A stretch of 64,000 bases of DNA, from NCBI GenBank assembly GCA_050247435.1, contig JBFWUF010000013.1, positions 69,263-133,262 of the forward strand, written 5' to 3'. This document shows, one piece after another, positions 51,440-59,405 of this stretch; the first letter of the stretch is position 1; each line of letters starts with the position of its first letter. A program made the position numbers and the translations under genes. Source of the DNA: JAJVID01 sp050247435 (lineage in GTDB: Bacteria; Acidobacteriota; Blastocatellia; RBC074). The notes under the pieces are model-generated. The model was not told the origin of the DNA. It was given only the letters and a program-made list of their open reading frames with translations, and did not search any database.

Positions 51440-52825
51440 ATGAAACTCTCTTACAAATTAGCGATTGCTGCCACCTTGTTTTTTACGCTCGCTGGCACTC
51501 TGCTCTTTGCCCAGCAACCGCAACGGCAACTCACGCCTGAACAACAGGCACAGTTACAAGCTCAGCAAGCCGCCACCCGCGAAGATCATCAACGAATGAT
51601 GAAGCTGCTCAACATCACTGAGTTGCGGCTAGGCGCGAACGGCAGCAATCCACAAGCGCCGAATTACGCCAACTACGATGAATCGAAGGTGAAACCGTAT
51701 TCGGCGCTGCCAGACCCGCTTGTCTTGAAGAACGGCAAGAAAGTCACGTCGGCCAAGGTGTGGCGCCATCAACGCCGCGCCGAAATCGTCGAGGACTTCG
51801 ATCGCGAGATGTATGGCCGCGCGCCCAAAGTCACGCCGAAGGTGAATTGGGAAGTTACGAGCACGACGAATGAAACCAAATACGACACGCCCGTTGTCGT
51901 CAAACAACTCGTCGGCCACGTAGACAATTCGTCGTTCCCGCAAGTCACCGTGGATATTCGTTTGACCTTGACCACGCCAGCCAACGCCAAAGCCGCCGTG
52001 CCGGTGGTGATGGAACTGAGCTTCGGTCAATTGCCGAATCGCCCGGCGAACGCCACGCCGCCGCCGGGCACGCCCTGGCAGCAACAAGTGCTGGCGAAAG
52101 GCTGGGGATATGCGACGCTCGTGCCGACCAGTATTCAGGCCGACAACGGCGCGGGATTGACGGTGGGCATCATCGGTCTGGTCAACAAAGGGCAGCCGCG
52201 CAAGGTGGATGATTGGGGCGCATTGCGCGCGTGGGCCTGGGGCGTGAGCCGCGCGATAGATTATTTCGAGACCGACAAAGCGGTGAATGCCAAACAGGTC
52301 GCGCTGGAAGGCCATTCGCGGTACGGCAAGGCTACGCTGGTGGCGATGGCGTATGAGCCGCGTCTGGCGATTGCCTTTGTCAGTTCGTCAGGCGCGGGCG
52401 GAGCCAAAATTCATCGGCGGAACAACTACGGCGAGATGGTCGAGAATGTCGCCGCACCCAACGAATATCACTGGATGGCGGGCAATTATCTGAAATATGC
52501 CGGGCCGCTCACCGCCAATGATTTGCCCGTGGACGCGCACGAACTGGTCGCGCTGTGCGCGCCGCGCCCGGTGTTCATCAGTTCCGGCTCGGTAAATGGT
52601 GACGGCTGGGTAGACGCTAAGGGGATGTTCCTGGCCGCGGCGGGCGCGGGGCCGGTATACAAACTGCTTGGCAAAAAAGATATGGGAACGACGGAGTTTC
52701 CGCCGATCGAAACTGGATTGATGGATGGCGATGTGGCGTTTCGTCAGCACAGCGCCGGCCACACGCCGAGGCCGAACTGGCCGACGTTTTTGACTTTCGC
52801 CAGCCGGTACTTCAAAAACAGATGA
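51440..52825 (+). CDS. Exported CE15-type glucuronoyl esterase-like protein
   Basis: A 461-residue protein with a Sec signal (1-24, LLFAQQ) and a Gln-rich linker (25-45). The alpha/beta hydrolase domain contains the CE15 nucleophile motif ALEGHSRYGKATL (Ser293 followed by Arg-x-Gly-Lys), SSSGAGGAKIHRRNNYGEMV, and a late His in RQHSAGHTPRPNW. CE15 enzymes cleave esters between glucuronoxylan 4-O-methyl-glucuronic acid and lignin alcohols, implying plant cell-wall use. The His-Ser-Arg-Tyr-Gly order differs slightly from fungal GCSRxG forms and is usual in bacteria. It is preceded by a 102-bp AT-rich spacer after the kinase gene. Confidence 0.85.
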   Translation: MKLSYKLAIAATLFFTLAGTLLFAQQPQRQLTPEQQAQLQAQQAATREDHQRMMKLLNITELRLGANGSNPQAPNYANYDESKVKPYSALPDPLVLKNGKKVTSAKVWRHQRRAEIVEDFDREMYGRAPKVTPKVNWEVTSTTNETKYDTPVVVKQLVGHVDNSSFPQVTVDIRLTLTTPANAKAAVPVVMELSFGQLPNRPANATPPPGTPWQQQVLAKGWGYATLVPTSIQADNGAGLTVGIIGLVNKGQPRKVDDWGALRAWAWGVSRAIDYFETDKAVNAKQVALEGHSRYGKATLVAMAYEPRLAIAFVSSSGAGGAKIHRRNNYGEMVENVAAPNEYHWMAGNYLKYAGPLTANDLPVDAHELVALCAPRPVFISSGSVNGDGWVDAKGMFLAAAGAGPVYKLLGKKDMGTTEFPPIETGLMDGDVAFRQHSAGHTPRPNWPTFLTFASRYFKNR

Positions 52826-53192
52826 AATAACAAGGGGCAGTAACCACTCAGCCACTCCTTGCCCCCGCGAAGCTGCTCGAAAAAATATGGTAGCCGTTTC
52901 GAGCTGATGCGCGTAAAGGACATGAAGAAGAGCGCGCAAACCGGCGTGCTCACTGGCAAATCAGAAGTGAAAAATGATGTGACGTTCGGAATTGGGATGA
53001 TGCCAATATCGGCGCGACAGATTCCGCTCAATTTGCGCTATCTGGAGCGCGTGAAATTTTAGTTGAACCGCCGCCATTGACCATTGCCCATCGCGCATTG
53101 TCCATCGTTTTGTAGTGAGACTCCTTATGATTGCCGTCTCACTGCGGGTCAATGGCCAAGTCTCAATGGGCAATGGCTGCCTGAGTACCGAC
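52826..53192. other. Non-coding spacer with degenerate CATTG-type repeats
   Basis: No convincing gene lies in this 367-bp stretch. CCATTGACCATTGCCCAT (from about 53075) and GGTCAATGG plus ATGGGCAATGG (53149-53177) are inverted fragments of one repeat. The small frame at 52859-53062 lacks a Shine-Dalgarno and has no recognisable similarity; it could be a decayed gene. Confidence 0.5.
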
Positions 53193-54692
53193 ATGAAACT
53201 TGTTACTTCAACCTTCCTGCTGGTTTTGTGCTGCGGTCTGTTTCTGCAAGTTGGGCAAGTCTCCTCGCAGGAGAGAAAGCTCGGCCTGTTTGAGAAGAAC
53301 GGCGACATCGGCTCCGTCAAAATGCCAGGCTCGGTCGAATACGACGAAGCCAAAAATAGTTATACCGTCGCTGGAGGTGGCGAGAATATGTGGGCGGCCA
53401 CCGACGCGTTTCACTACGTCTGGAAGCGGGTGTCAGGTGACTTTTCGATTGCGGCGGACATTCAGATTCTCGGTACGGGCGGCAACGCGCATCGCAAGGC
53501 GGTATTGGTCATCCGGCAAAATCTGGATGCCGATTCGGCTTATGCTGATGCGGCGCTGCACGGCGACGGGCTGACCTCGCTGCAATATCGCGAAGTCAAA
53601 GGCGGGCCGACGCGCGAGATTCAATCGAATGTCAAAGCGCCGCGCCGGATTCAAATCGAGAAGCGCGGCGATTACGTTTGGATGTCAATTGCCAAAGAAG
53701 GCGAAGCGCTGCAATCGGCGGGAGGCTCGTTCCGCATCAAGCTGGAAGGAAACTTTTACGTAGGCCTGGGAGTTTGCGCGCACGACAATAACGCCATCGA
53801 GAAAGCTGTTTTTTCCAACGTCGAGATCAAGCAGCGGCCCGCGCCGATTCTGGAAAGCACGCTCGAAACCATCGCGATTGCCTCCAAAGACCGCAAGGTG
53901 GTTTACACCAAACGCGCTCACTTTGAAGCGCCCAACTGGTCACGCGACGGAAAGTATTTTCTCTTCAACCAGGGCGGGCGAATCATGAAGCTGCCTGTGA
54001 CAGGTGGCGAGCCGCAAGCTCTCGACACCGGATTCGCCACGCGAAACAACAACGATCACGGTATTTCGCCGGACGGAAACTGGCTGGCGATCAGCGATCA
54101 ATCACAGGAACAGCGCCGCTCGCTGATTTACGTCGTGCCGATTGCAGGCGGCGCGCCACGCCGCATCACGCGGCTTGCGCCTTCGTACTGGCACGGCTGG
54201 TCGCCTGATGGCAAAATGCTGGCCTATTGCGCTGAGCGCAACGGCAATTACGACATCTACACAATTCCGGTTGAAGGCGGCGAAGAGAAACGCCTGACTA
54301 CGGCGGAAGGTTTGGACGACGGGCCGGATTATTCGCCGGACGGTCAATACATCTATTTCAATTCGGAGCGGACCGGCCCTTCAGAGACGATGCAAATCTG
54401 GCGGATGAAGACCGATGGCGGCGAACAGACCCAAATCACCAAAGACGATTACAACAACTGGTTCGCGCATCCGTCGCCGGACGGCAAATGGCTGGTGATT
54501 CTCTCGTACGAAAAAAATGTGACGGGGCACCCGGCCAACAAAGACGTGATGCTGCGGCTTGTACCGGTGGGCGGCGGCGAGATTCAAGTTCTGGCCAGAC
54601 TCTTCGGCGGTCAGGGCACGATCAACGTGCCGTCGTGGTCGCCGGATAGCCGCCAGTTGGCGTTCGTGAGTTACCGATTGATTGAACAGTAG
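53193..54692 (+). CDS. Exported jelly-roll plus TolB-like propeller protein
   Basis: A 499-residue protein with a Sec signal (1-26, STFLLVLCCGLFLQVGQVSSQ). Residues about 30-215 resemble the DUF1349/concanavalin-like domain (YTVAGGGENMWAATDAFHYV, DFSIAADIQILGTGGNAHRK, DADSAYADAALHGDGLTSLQ). Residues 225-499 are PD40/TolB-type propeller blades (FEAPNWSRDGKYFLFNQGGR, HGWSPDGKMLAYCAERNG, PDYSPDGQYIYFNSERTGPS, PSWSPDSRQLAFVSY). Such two-part proteins are frequent in Acidobacteriota and Bacteroidota and of unknown role, perhaps glycan binding. ATG 53193 is chosen by the signal peptide; the longer frame has no such feature. Confidence 0.82.
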   Translation: MKLVTSTFLLVLCCGLFLQVGQVSSQERKLGLFEKNGDIGSVKMPGSVEYDEAKNSYTVAGGGENMWAATDAFHYVWKRVSGDFSIAADIQILGTGGNAHRKAVLVIRQNLDADSAYADAALHGDGLTSLQYREVKGGPTREIQSNVKAPRRIQIEKRGDYVWMSIAKEGEALQSAGGSFRIKLEGNFYVGLGVCAHDNNAIEKAVFSNVEIKQRPAPILESTLETIAIASKDRKVVYTKRAHFEAPNWSRDGKYFLFNQGGRIMKLPVTGGEPQALDTGFATRNNNDHGISPDGNWLAISDQSQEQRRSLIYVVPIAGGAPRRITRLAPSYWHGWSPDGKMLAYCAERNGNYDIYTIPVEGGEEKRLTTAEGLDDGPDYSPDGQYIYFNSERTGPSETMQIWRMKTDGGEQTQITKDDYNNWFAHPSPDGKWLVILSYEKNVTGHPANKDVMLRLVPVGGGEIQVLARLFGGQGTINVPSWSPDSRQLAFVSYRLIEQ

Positions 54693-54737
54693 TAAATGAA
54701 AAGCGGTGGCCGAACCTGACACGCCGCTGGTTGACTG

Positions 54738-55172
54738 ATGCCCAATTCTCCCGAAATCAAACTGCTGGCCGCCACAGACTGCGACGTGTTGCAGTCTGTG
54801 GCGGAAGACGTTTTCGATGATCCGATTGATCCGGCGGCGGCGGCGAAATTCCTCGCGGACGAACGGCATCATCTGGCCGTTGCAATCGCGGATGGCTTGG
54901 TCGTAGGCTTCGTCAGCGCAGTGCATTATTTTCACCCGGACAAACCAACACCCGAACTCTGGATCAACGAAGTCGGCGTCGCTCCCACGCATCAGGGGCA
55001 AGGGCTGGCGCGCAAACTGATGGAAGCGATGCTGGCCGAAGCGCGCCGCCTGGGGTGCTCCGAGGCTTGGGTCTTGACTGAACGCGACAACAACGCGGCG
55101 ATGCGTTTGTACGCAGTTTGTGGAGGCGCCGAAGCGCCGAGTGATCCGGTGATGTTCGAGTTTAAGCTGTAA
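54738..55172 (+). CDS. GNAT-family N-acetyltransferase, AAC(3)-I-like
   Basis: A 144-residue single-domain GNAT protein. EVGVAPTHQGQGLARKLM is the acetyl-CoA-binding motif A (Q-x-x-G-x-G/A) and the C-terminal NNAAMRLYAVCGGAEAPSDP is motif B. The arrangement WINEVGVAPTHQGQGLAR with a C-terminal DPVMFEFKL resembles the aminoglycoside 3-N-acetyltransferase type I group, but substrate residues cannot be assigned. It stands alone between the propeller gene and the mannonate-dehydratase-like gene, with no clear Shine-Dalgarno. It may acetylate a small amine; resistance is not implied. Confidence 0.85.
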   Translation: MPNSPEIKLLAATDCDVLQSVAEDVFDDPIDPAAAAKFLADERHHLAVAIADGLVVGFVSAVHYFHPDKPTPELWINEVGVAPTHQGQGLARKLMEAMLAEARRLGCSEAWVLTERDNNAAMRLYAVCGGAEAPSDPVMFEFKL

Positions 55173-55222
55173 CGCAATCGCAGTAAGACAAAGTAGTTTC
55201 ATCAACCATCAAGGAACCAGCT

Positions 55223-56314
55223 ATGAAAACTACGCGCAGAGAAATCATCAAAGCAGTCGGCGCTTCGGCGCTGCTCGCTCCGACTTTAACCGCTGGCCAG
55301 AAGAGTTCGTGGCCGCCCGCTGAAACCGGCGCGCCCAAAATCTGCCTCGGCGTCAGAGGCGGTCTCGATGAAGCCGGGATGCGCCGCGTCAAACAGATCG
55401 GCGTTGATTACGTGCTGATGGGTGGGCCGCCGATTCCGTGGACGGAAGAGGCGCTGCGCGAAAGGATAAACCGCTTCAAGGCGGGCGGCCTGACGATCAT
55501 CAACATGATGATCGGCGGATTCCCAAAAACCATTTACGGCAAGCCGGGCCGCGACGAAGAGATCGAGAAGGTCAAACAGTCCATCCACGCGGCGGGCAAG
55601 GTCGGCTTGCCGGTGATCGAATACAACTTTTACGCGCACCGCATTGTCGAGGGCTATTACGAAGAGCTTGGCCGCGCGGGCGCCGGGATGACGGCCTTCG
55701 ATTACGACCGCGTCAAGGATTTGCCGCCGCTGCCGGAAATCGGCGCGTGGACGCTGGATCAGATGTGGGCGAACATCACTTACTTTTTGAAAGCCGTCGT
55801 CCCCGAAGCCGAGAAAGCGGGTGTGCGCCTGGCTCAGCATCCGAACGATCCGCCCGCGCCGATCAGCCGAGGCTCGCAGCAGATTATGTCCACGCTGGCC
55901 GGCTGGAAGAAGCTGGTGGACATCGTCAAAAGCCCGGCCAACGGCATCACCTTCGATTGCGGCGTGACGCGCGAACTCGGCGAAGACCCGGTCACAGTGG
56001 CAAAATATTTCGGCGCGCGCGATTGCATCAACCACGTTCATTTCCGCAACGTCATCGTCCGCAAGCCGTATGAAAAATACACCGAGGTGTTTCTGGATGA
56101 AGGACAGGTGGATATGTTCGCGGTGATGCGGGAACTGGTGCGGCAAAAATATTCGCGCGGGCTTTACCCCGAACATCCGCGCGCGATTGACTACGACCGC
56201 GAGCGCAACGGCATTCAGGGCGCTTATGCGAAGGTAGGCGGCGGTGGATTCGGCGGTGAGATTTACAACGTGGGGTATACGAAGGCGATGTTGCAGGCGG
56301 CGCTTGCCAAGTAG
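55223..56314 (+). CDS. Tat-exported mannonate dehydratase-like TIM barrel
   Basis: A 363-residue protein. The N-terminus TRREIIKAVGASALLA is a twin-arginine-like signal. The UxuA-type features are RLAQHPNDPPAPISRG, ITFDCGVTRELGEDPVTVAK, INHVHFRNVIV, FLDEGQVDMFAVMRELVRQK and YPEHPRAIDYDRE with a GGGGFGGEIYNVGYTKAMLQ end. Cytosolic UxuA dehydrates D-mannonate to 2-keto-3-deoxygluconate using Mn2+; here Tat export suggests a related periplasmic isomerase or dehydratase. A short diverged copy of the last 22 codons lies at 57176, beyond the RHH/retropepsin pair. Confidence 0.83.
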   Translation: MKTTRREIIKAVGASALLAPTLTAGQKSSWPPAETGAPKICLGVRGGLDEAGMRRVKQIGVDYVLMGGPPIPWTEEALRERINRFKAGGLTIINMMIGGFPKTIYGKPGRDEEIEKVKQSIHAAGKVGLPVIEYNFYAHRIVEGYYEELGRAGAGMTAFDYDRVKDLPPLPEIGAWTLDQMWANITYFLKAVVPEAEKAGVRLAQHPNDPPAPISRGSQQIMSTLAGWKKLVDIVKSPANGITFDCGVTRELGEDPVTVAKYFGARDCINHVHFRNVIVRKPYEKYTEVFLDEGQVDMFAVMRELVRQKYSRGLYPEHPRAIDYDRERNGIQGAYAKVGGGGFGGEIYNVGYTKAMLQAALAK

Positions 56315-56366
56315 CGCAGCAATGCCATTAAGAAAAGCCGTGCTACACTTTGGCGGGAGGCGCATC

Positions 56367-56759
56367 ATGACATTAACGATTACCGTACCGGCCGACCTGG
56401 AACGACGATTGGAAGCGGCGGCCAAACAACGAGGCATTGGCAAGGATGAATTTGTGCGCGTAATTCTGGAAGAAAATCTCGACCAGATGGACGAGCCGCA
56501 TCCGCCCGCATTTCCCGCCAGAATCCTGGAGACGGATTTGCCTGTGCGCGACCGTTCGCGCGAATACGCCTGGCTGGCCGAACACCGCGACGAATACGAT
56601 GGTCAATACGTGGCATTGAACGGCGATACGTTGATTGCCGCCGGAACCAGCGCCAAAGAAGTAAGCGTAAAGGCGCGCGAACTCGGCATCACTGGCGCGC
56701 TGATTTTATACGTCGAAGGCAGCCATCAACCGTGCGCGCTTGGTGGAGGATTGCATTGA
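56367..56759 (+). CDS. Ribbon-helix-helix plus DUF5678 protein (antitoxin-like)
   Basis: A 130-residue protein. Residues 1-42 look like a CopG/Arc ribbon-helix-helix (LTITVPADLERRLEAAAKQR, KDEFVRVILEENLDQ). Residues 70-128 match DUF5678 (YAWLAEHRDEYDGQYVALNG, TSAKEVSVKARELGITGALI). GGGAGGCGCATC gives a good ribosome site for ATG 56367; the longer frame from 56244 is not used. Its TGA overlaps the next gene's ATG (TGATG), so the two proteins are made in fixed ratio, as in toxin-antitoxin pairs. DNA binding to its own promoter is likely by family analogy. Confidence 0.8.
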   Translation: MTLTITVPADLERRLEAAAKQRGIGKDEFVRVILEENLDQMDEPHPPAFPARILETDLPVRDRSREYAWLAEHRDEYDGQYVALNGDTLIAAGTSAKEVSVKARELGITGALILYVEGSHQPCALGGGLH

Positions 56760-57169
56760 TGGCGTTCCTGGTCGAATACCAGAAAAAAAGCCGCTACGAA
56801 TCTCTCGTCACAGGCATCACGATTGAAACTGTTTTGCGTTACGGCGGGCTGGAGACAATCTGCGACGCCAAAATTGATACGGGATCGCAAGTTTGCCTCT
56901 TTGGGCGCAGTTTCGCGGACTCCTTGGAAATTGATGTCGAACAGGGTTACCGCGAGGTCTTCTCAACGCTGACCGGCAAGGTGACCGCTTACGCGCACGA
57001 AGTCGAACTCGAAACTTTGGGCCTGCGCCTCCAATCCTTCGTCTATTTTGCCGAAAGCTACGACATCCGGCGGAACCTGCTCGGACGGCAGGGCTGGCTG
57101 CAACTGGTTACGCTCGGACTGGATGATTACCACAGCGAACTTTACCTGCGCGCGAATCAGCAAATCTAG
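56759..57169 (+). CDS. Retropepsin-like aspartic protease-fold protein
   Basis: A 136-residue protein, the size of one retropepsin monomer. CDAKIDTGSQVCLFG has the catalytic Asp-Thr-Gly, and RRNLLGRQGWLQLV gives the flap/LLG-type strand with a hydrophobic-hydrophobic-Gly of clan AA. A lone DTG per chain implies dimerisation for activity. The ATG overlaps the stop of the DUF5678 gene. Genes like this pair often with DUF5678 or RHH proteins in cyanobacteria and soil bacteria; I know no proven function. A copy of the mannonate-dehydratase gene's 3' end begins 6 bases after its stop. Confidence 0.8.
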   Translation: MAFLVEYQKKSRYESLVTGITIETVLRYGGLETICDAKIDTGSQVCLFGRSFADSLEIDVEQGYREVFSTLTGKVTAYAHEVELETLGLRLQSFVYFAESYDIRRNLLGRQGWLQLVTLGLDDYHSELYLRANQQI

Positions 57170-57175
57170 CGGCGG

Positions 57176-57241
57176 TTCGGCAAAGAAATTTACAACGTGG
57201 GATACACCAAGGAGATGTTGCAGGCGGCATTATCGCGGTAA
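57176..57241 (+). pseudogene. 3' fragment of a mannonate dehydratase-like gene
   Basis: The frame FGKEIYNVGYTKEMLQAALSR-stop matches the last 22 codons of the gene at 55223 (FGGEIYNVGYTKAMLQAALAK), 50 of 66 bases being identical with most changes at third positions. No start or catalytic residue is present. The fragment begins directly after the retropepsin stop codon, so it is the far boundary of that cassette. Confidence 0.85.
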
Positions 57242-57259
57242 CCTGATCAATCGCAAACA

Positions 57260-57628
57260 ATGCAATACCTTTTTGTATTTGGATTCTGCACACCACAGCA
57301 GTGGCTTAATAACGAAAGGCAAGGATGGGATGATGAAGACAGTTATGCCTTCTTCGTGGAAGCCGCGAATGCCGAGGACGCGATGCACTGGGGAAGACAA
57401 GTCGTGGATTCTTATGTGCGTTTCCTGTTTGAAGAGGCGAAGTGGCCTGAGCCTCTACCAAGTTGGCGGAATGCAAATTTTGCCTGCTGGATTGAGGAAC
57501 ACCCTCTGGACCGATTTTCTGGGCTAGCGATTGAAACATTGCCCGTAATTTCCGTAGGAGAGATTCCAAGTTTTGATGATTGGCCCAAAGCCACAGGCTT
57601 TGGCCAAATCAATGATGTCGATACATAA
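57260..57628 (+). CDS. Hypothetical protein, Trp/acid-rich
   Basis: A 122-residue protein with no recognised family. It is acidic and aromatic (WNN, WDDEDSYAFFVEAANAEDAM, WRNANFACWIEEHP), with a predicted alpha/beta pattern and no signal or transmembrane helix. Its DNA is somewhat AT-richer than the flanks. It follows the gene fragment at 57176 by 18 bases and precedes a methyltransferase gene by 47 bases. The style resembles small immunity or host-response proteins, but that is only an impression. The ATG has no strong Shine-Dalgarno. Confidence 0.6.
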   Translation: MQYLFVFGFCTPQQWLNNERQGWDDEDSYAFFVEAANAEDAMHWGRQVVDSYVRFLFEEAKWPEPLPSWRNANFACWIEEHPLDRFSGLAIETLPVISVGEIPSFDDWPKATGFGQINDVDT

Positions 57629-57675
57629 GCCACGCCGATCCCACTCGCACGGCATGGTTGCTGTGATGCAGGAAA

Positions 57676-58443
57676 ATGAATACGCACCAGCAAATCACCA
57701 TTGATCAATTCACGCGCCAAGCCGTGCCGTTTTCGCAATCGCAAGGGCACACGAACGAAGAATCCCTGCGCCTGCTGATCGAGTTGGCCGAATTGTGCGG
57801 CGAAGACACCGCGCTGGATGTCGCCTGCGGAACTGGGATGGTGGCTTGCGCGTTTGCGGAGATTGCCGCGAGCGTCACCGGCATTGATCTGACGCCAGCG
57901 ATGCTCGAACAGGCGCGATTGCTGGCCGAGCGGCGCGGGCTGACCAATCTTTCCTGGCGGCAGGGCGACATTGAAACGCTGCCGTTTCCCGACGACAGCT
58001 TTTCTGTTGTGCTGAGCCGGTACGCTTTCCATCATTTCCTGCATCCTGATGTTGTTTTGGCTGAGATGGCGCGTGTGTGCCGTCCCGGAGGAAAAGTTTT
58101 GATCGCTGACGGCTGCCCGCTGGCTGAGAAGGCTGACGCTTACAATCACTTTGAAAAACTCTTCGATCCGTCGCATCACCGCGCTTTGACTTTGGAAGAA
58201 TTTCTGAGTCTGACGCGCGAGGCTGGGCTGCGAAACGCGCGAGTTGCTCGTTACAAAATGGAGATGGAGTTGGAGCGGCAACTGGCCGCCTCGTTTCCCA
58301 ATCCGGGCGATGACGAGAAACTCAGGCAGCTTCTCCGCGAAGACATCGGCGTTGATCGCATTGGCGTGGGCGCGCATTTGCGCGGCGATGAGATTCATTA
58401 CGCTTACCCAGTAGCGGTCATTGTCGCTGAGAAAACGGGCTGA
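57676..58443 (+). CDS. Class I SAM-dependent methyltransferase
   Basis: A 255-residue cytosolic protein. The class I fold is shown by TALDVACGTGMVACAFAE (motif I), SVTGIDLTPAMLEQA (acidic end of beta2), FPDDSFSVVLSRYAFHHF (post-motif II) and CRPGGKVLIADG (motif III). The N-terminal helix IDQFTRQAVPFSQSQ is typical of UbiE/COQ5-like or small-molecule methyltransferases. Substrate unknown. It is followed after 56 bases by a Tat-exported isomerase gene, but operon membership is uncertain. The start ATG has only a weak upstream site. Confidence 0.88.
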   Translation: MNTHQQITIDQFTRQAVPFSQSQGHTNEESLRLLIELAELCGEDTALDVACGTGMVACAFAEIAASVTGIDLTPAMLEQARLLAERRGLTNLSWRQGDIETLPFPDDSFSVVLSRYAFHHFLHPDVVLAEMARVCRPGGKVLIADGCPLAEKADAYNHFEKLFDPSHHRALTLEEFLSLTREAGLRNARVARYKMEMELERQLAASFPNPGDDEKLRQLLREDIGVDRIGVGAHLRGDEIHYAYPVAVIVAEKTG

Positions 58444-58499
58444 CCTGAATATCTCGCAAGAAACTGAACTAAACCTGAGTCCCAAGGAGTAATCCAACA

Positions 58500-59381
58500 A
58501 TGATTGACCATGAAAAAACTGCTTCACTTTCCCGCCGTTCGTTTCTGACAATGGCCGGCGCGGCTTCCGCGTCGCTTGCGTTGGGGACGCTTCCCACGTT
58601 GGCCGCCAAGCGTCTTCCCATCGGCATCGAGCTTTATGCCGTGCGCGACGAACTTCAGAAAGACCTGATGGGCACGGTGCGCGCTGTCGCCAAACTGGGC
58701 TACCAGGTCGTCGAATTCTATTCGCCGTACACGCAATGGACGCCGGAGTACGCCAGGGAAGTTCGCAAACTGCTGGATGAACTTAAAATCAAATGTCTTT
58801 CGACACACAACAGCGCGAACACCTTCACGCCGGAGAACCTGCCGAAAGCCATAGAGCTAAATCAGATCATCGGCTCGAAAACGCTGGTGATGGCCAGCGC
58901 CGGACGTGTGCAGGGAATGGATGGATGGAAAGGCGTCGCTGAAAAACTGACTGCGGCGCATGAGAAGTTGAAACCACTTGGCATGCGCGCAGGCTTCCAC
59001 AATCACAAAATCGAGTTTGTGGCGGTTGAAGGCGTGCGCCCGATGGACATTCTCGCCGCCAACACGCCGAAAGACGTGACGCTGCAATTCGATGTCGGCA
59101 CTGCCGTCGAAGCGGGCGCGGATTGCATCGCCTGGATCAACGCCAATCCGGGCCGTATTCGTTCGCTGCACCTGAAGGACTGGACGGGAGCGGAAGACAA
59201 AGCGGACAAAGGCTACCGCGTGCTGTTCGGCGAAGGTGATGCGCCGTGGAAGAAAATCTTTGCGGCGGCTGAAGCTAAGGGCGGCGCGGAATATTATCTG
59301 ATGGAGCAGGAAGGAAGCCGGTTCTCTTCGCTAGAAACGGCGGAAAAATGCCTCGCGACTTACAAGAAATTGCGGGCATAG
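58500..59381 (+). CDS. Tat-exported sugar isomerase/epimerase-like TIM barrel
   Basis: A 293-residue protein with a Tat signal (LSRRSFLTMAGAASASLALG) and an AP-endonuclease-2 barrel: IGIELYAVRDELQKDL, YQVVEFYSPY, CLSTHNSANTF, RAGFHNHKIEF (His-His), LQFDVGTAVEAG (Asp), RIRSLHLKDW (His) and YYLMEQEG (Glu). The Asp-His-Glu set fits a metal-dependent isomerase. A good AAGGAG site is 9 bases upstream. Relatives at 22311 and 1715 share the barrel but not close identity, so this window has three separate isomerases, two of them exported. Confidence 0.87.
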   Translation: MIDHEKTASLSRRSFLTMAGAASASLALGTLPTLAAKRLPIGIELYAVRDELQKDLMGTVRAVAKLGYQVVEFYSPYTQWTPEYAREVRKLLDELKIKCLSTHNSANTFTPENLPKAIELNQIIGSKTLVMASAGRVQGMDGWKGVAEKLTAAHEKLKPLGMRAGFHNHKIEFVAVEGVRPMDILAANTPKDVTLQFDVGTAVEAGADCIAWINANPGRIRSLHLKDWTGAEDKADKGYRVLFGEGDAPWKKIFAAAEAKGGAEYYLMEQEGSRFSSLETAEKCLATYKKLRA

Positions 59382-59405
59382 GGTTCAAGCCGGGTGTGTA
59401 AGAAA

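Noticed and set aside
52859..53062. Small forward frame ending LRYLERVKF
   Set aside because: No ribosome site, no recognisable similarity and location inside a repeat-bearing spacer; at most a decayed gene.
57176..57241. Assembly artefact duplicating the dehydratase gene end
   Set aside because: The copy differs at 16 of 66 bases, mostly third positions, which an assembly error would not create.
59382..59405. GGGTTCAAGCCGGG segment as a tRNA T-arm
   Set aside because: No acceptor stem, anticodon arm or D-arm can be built around it.
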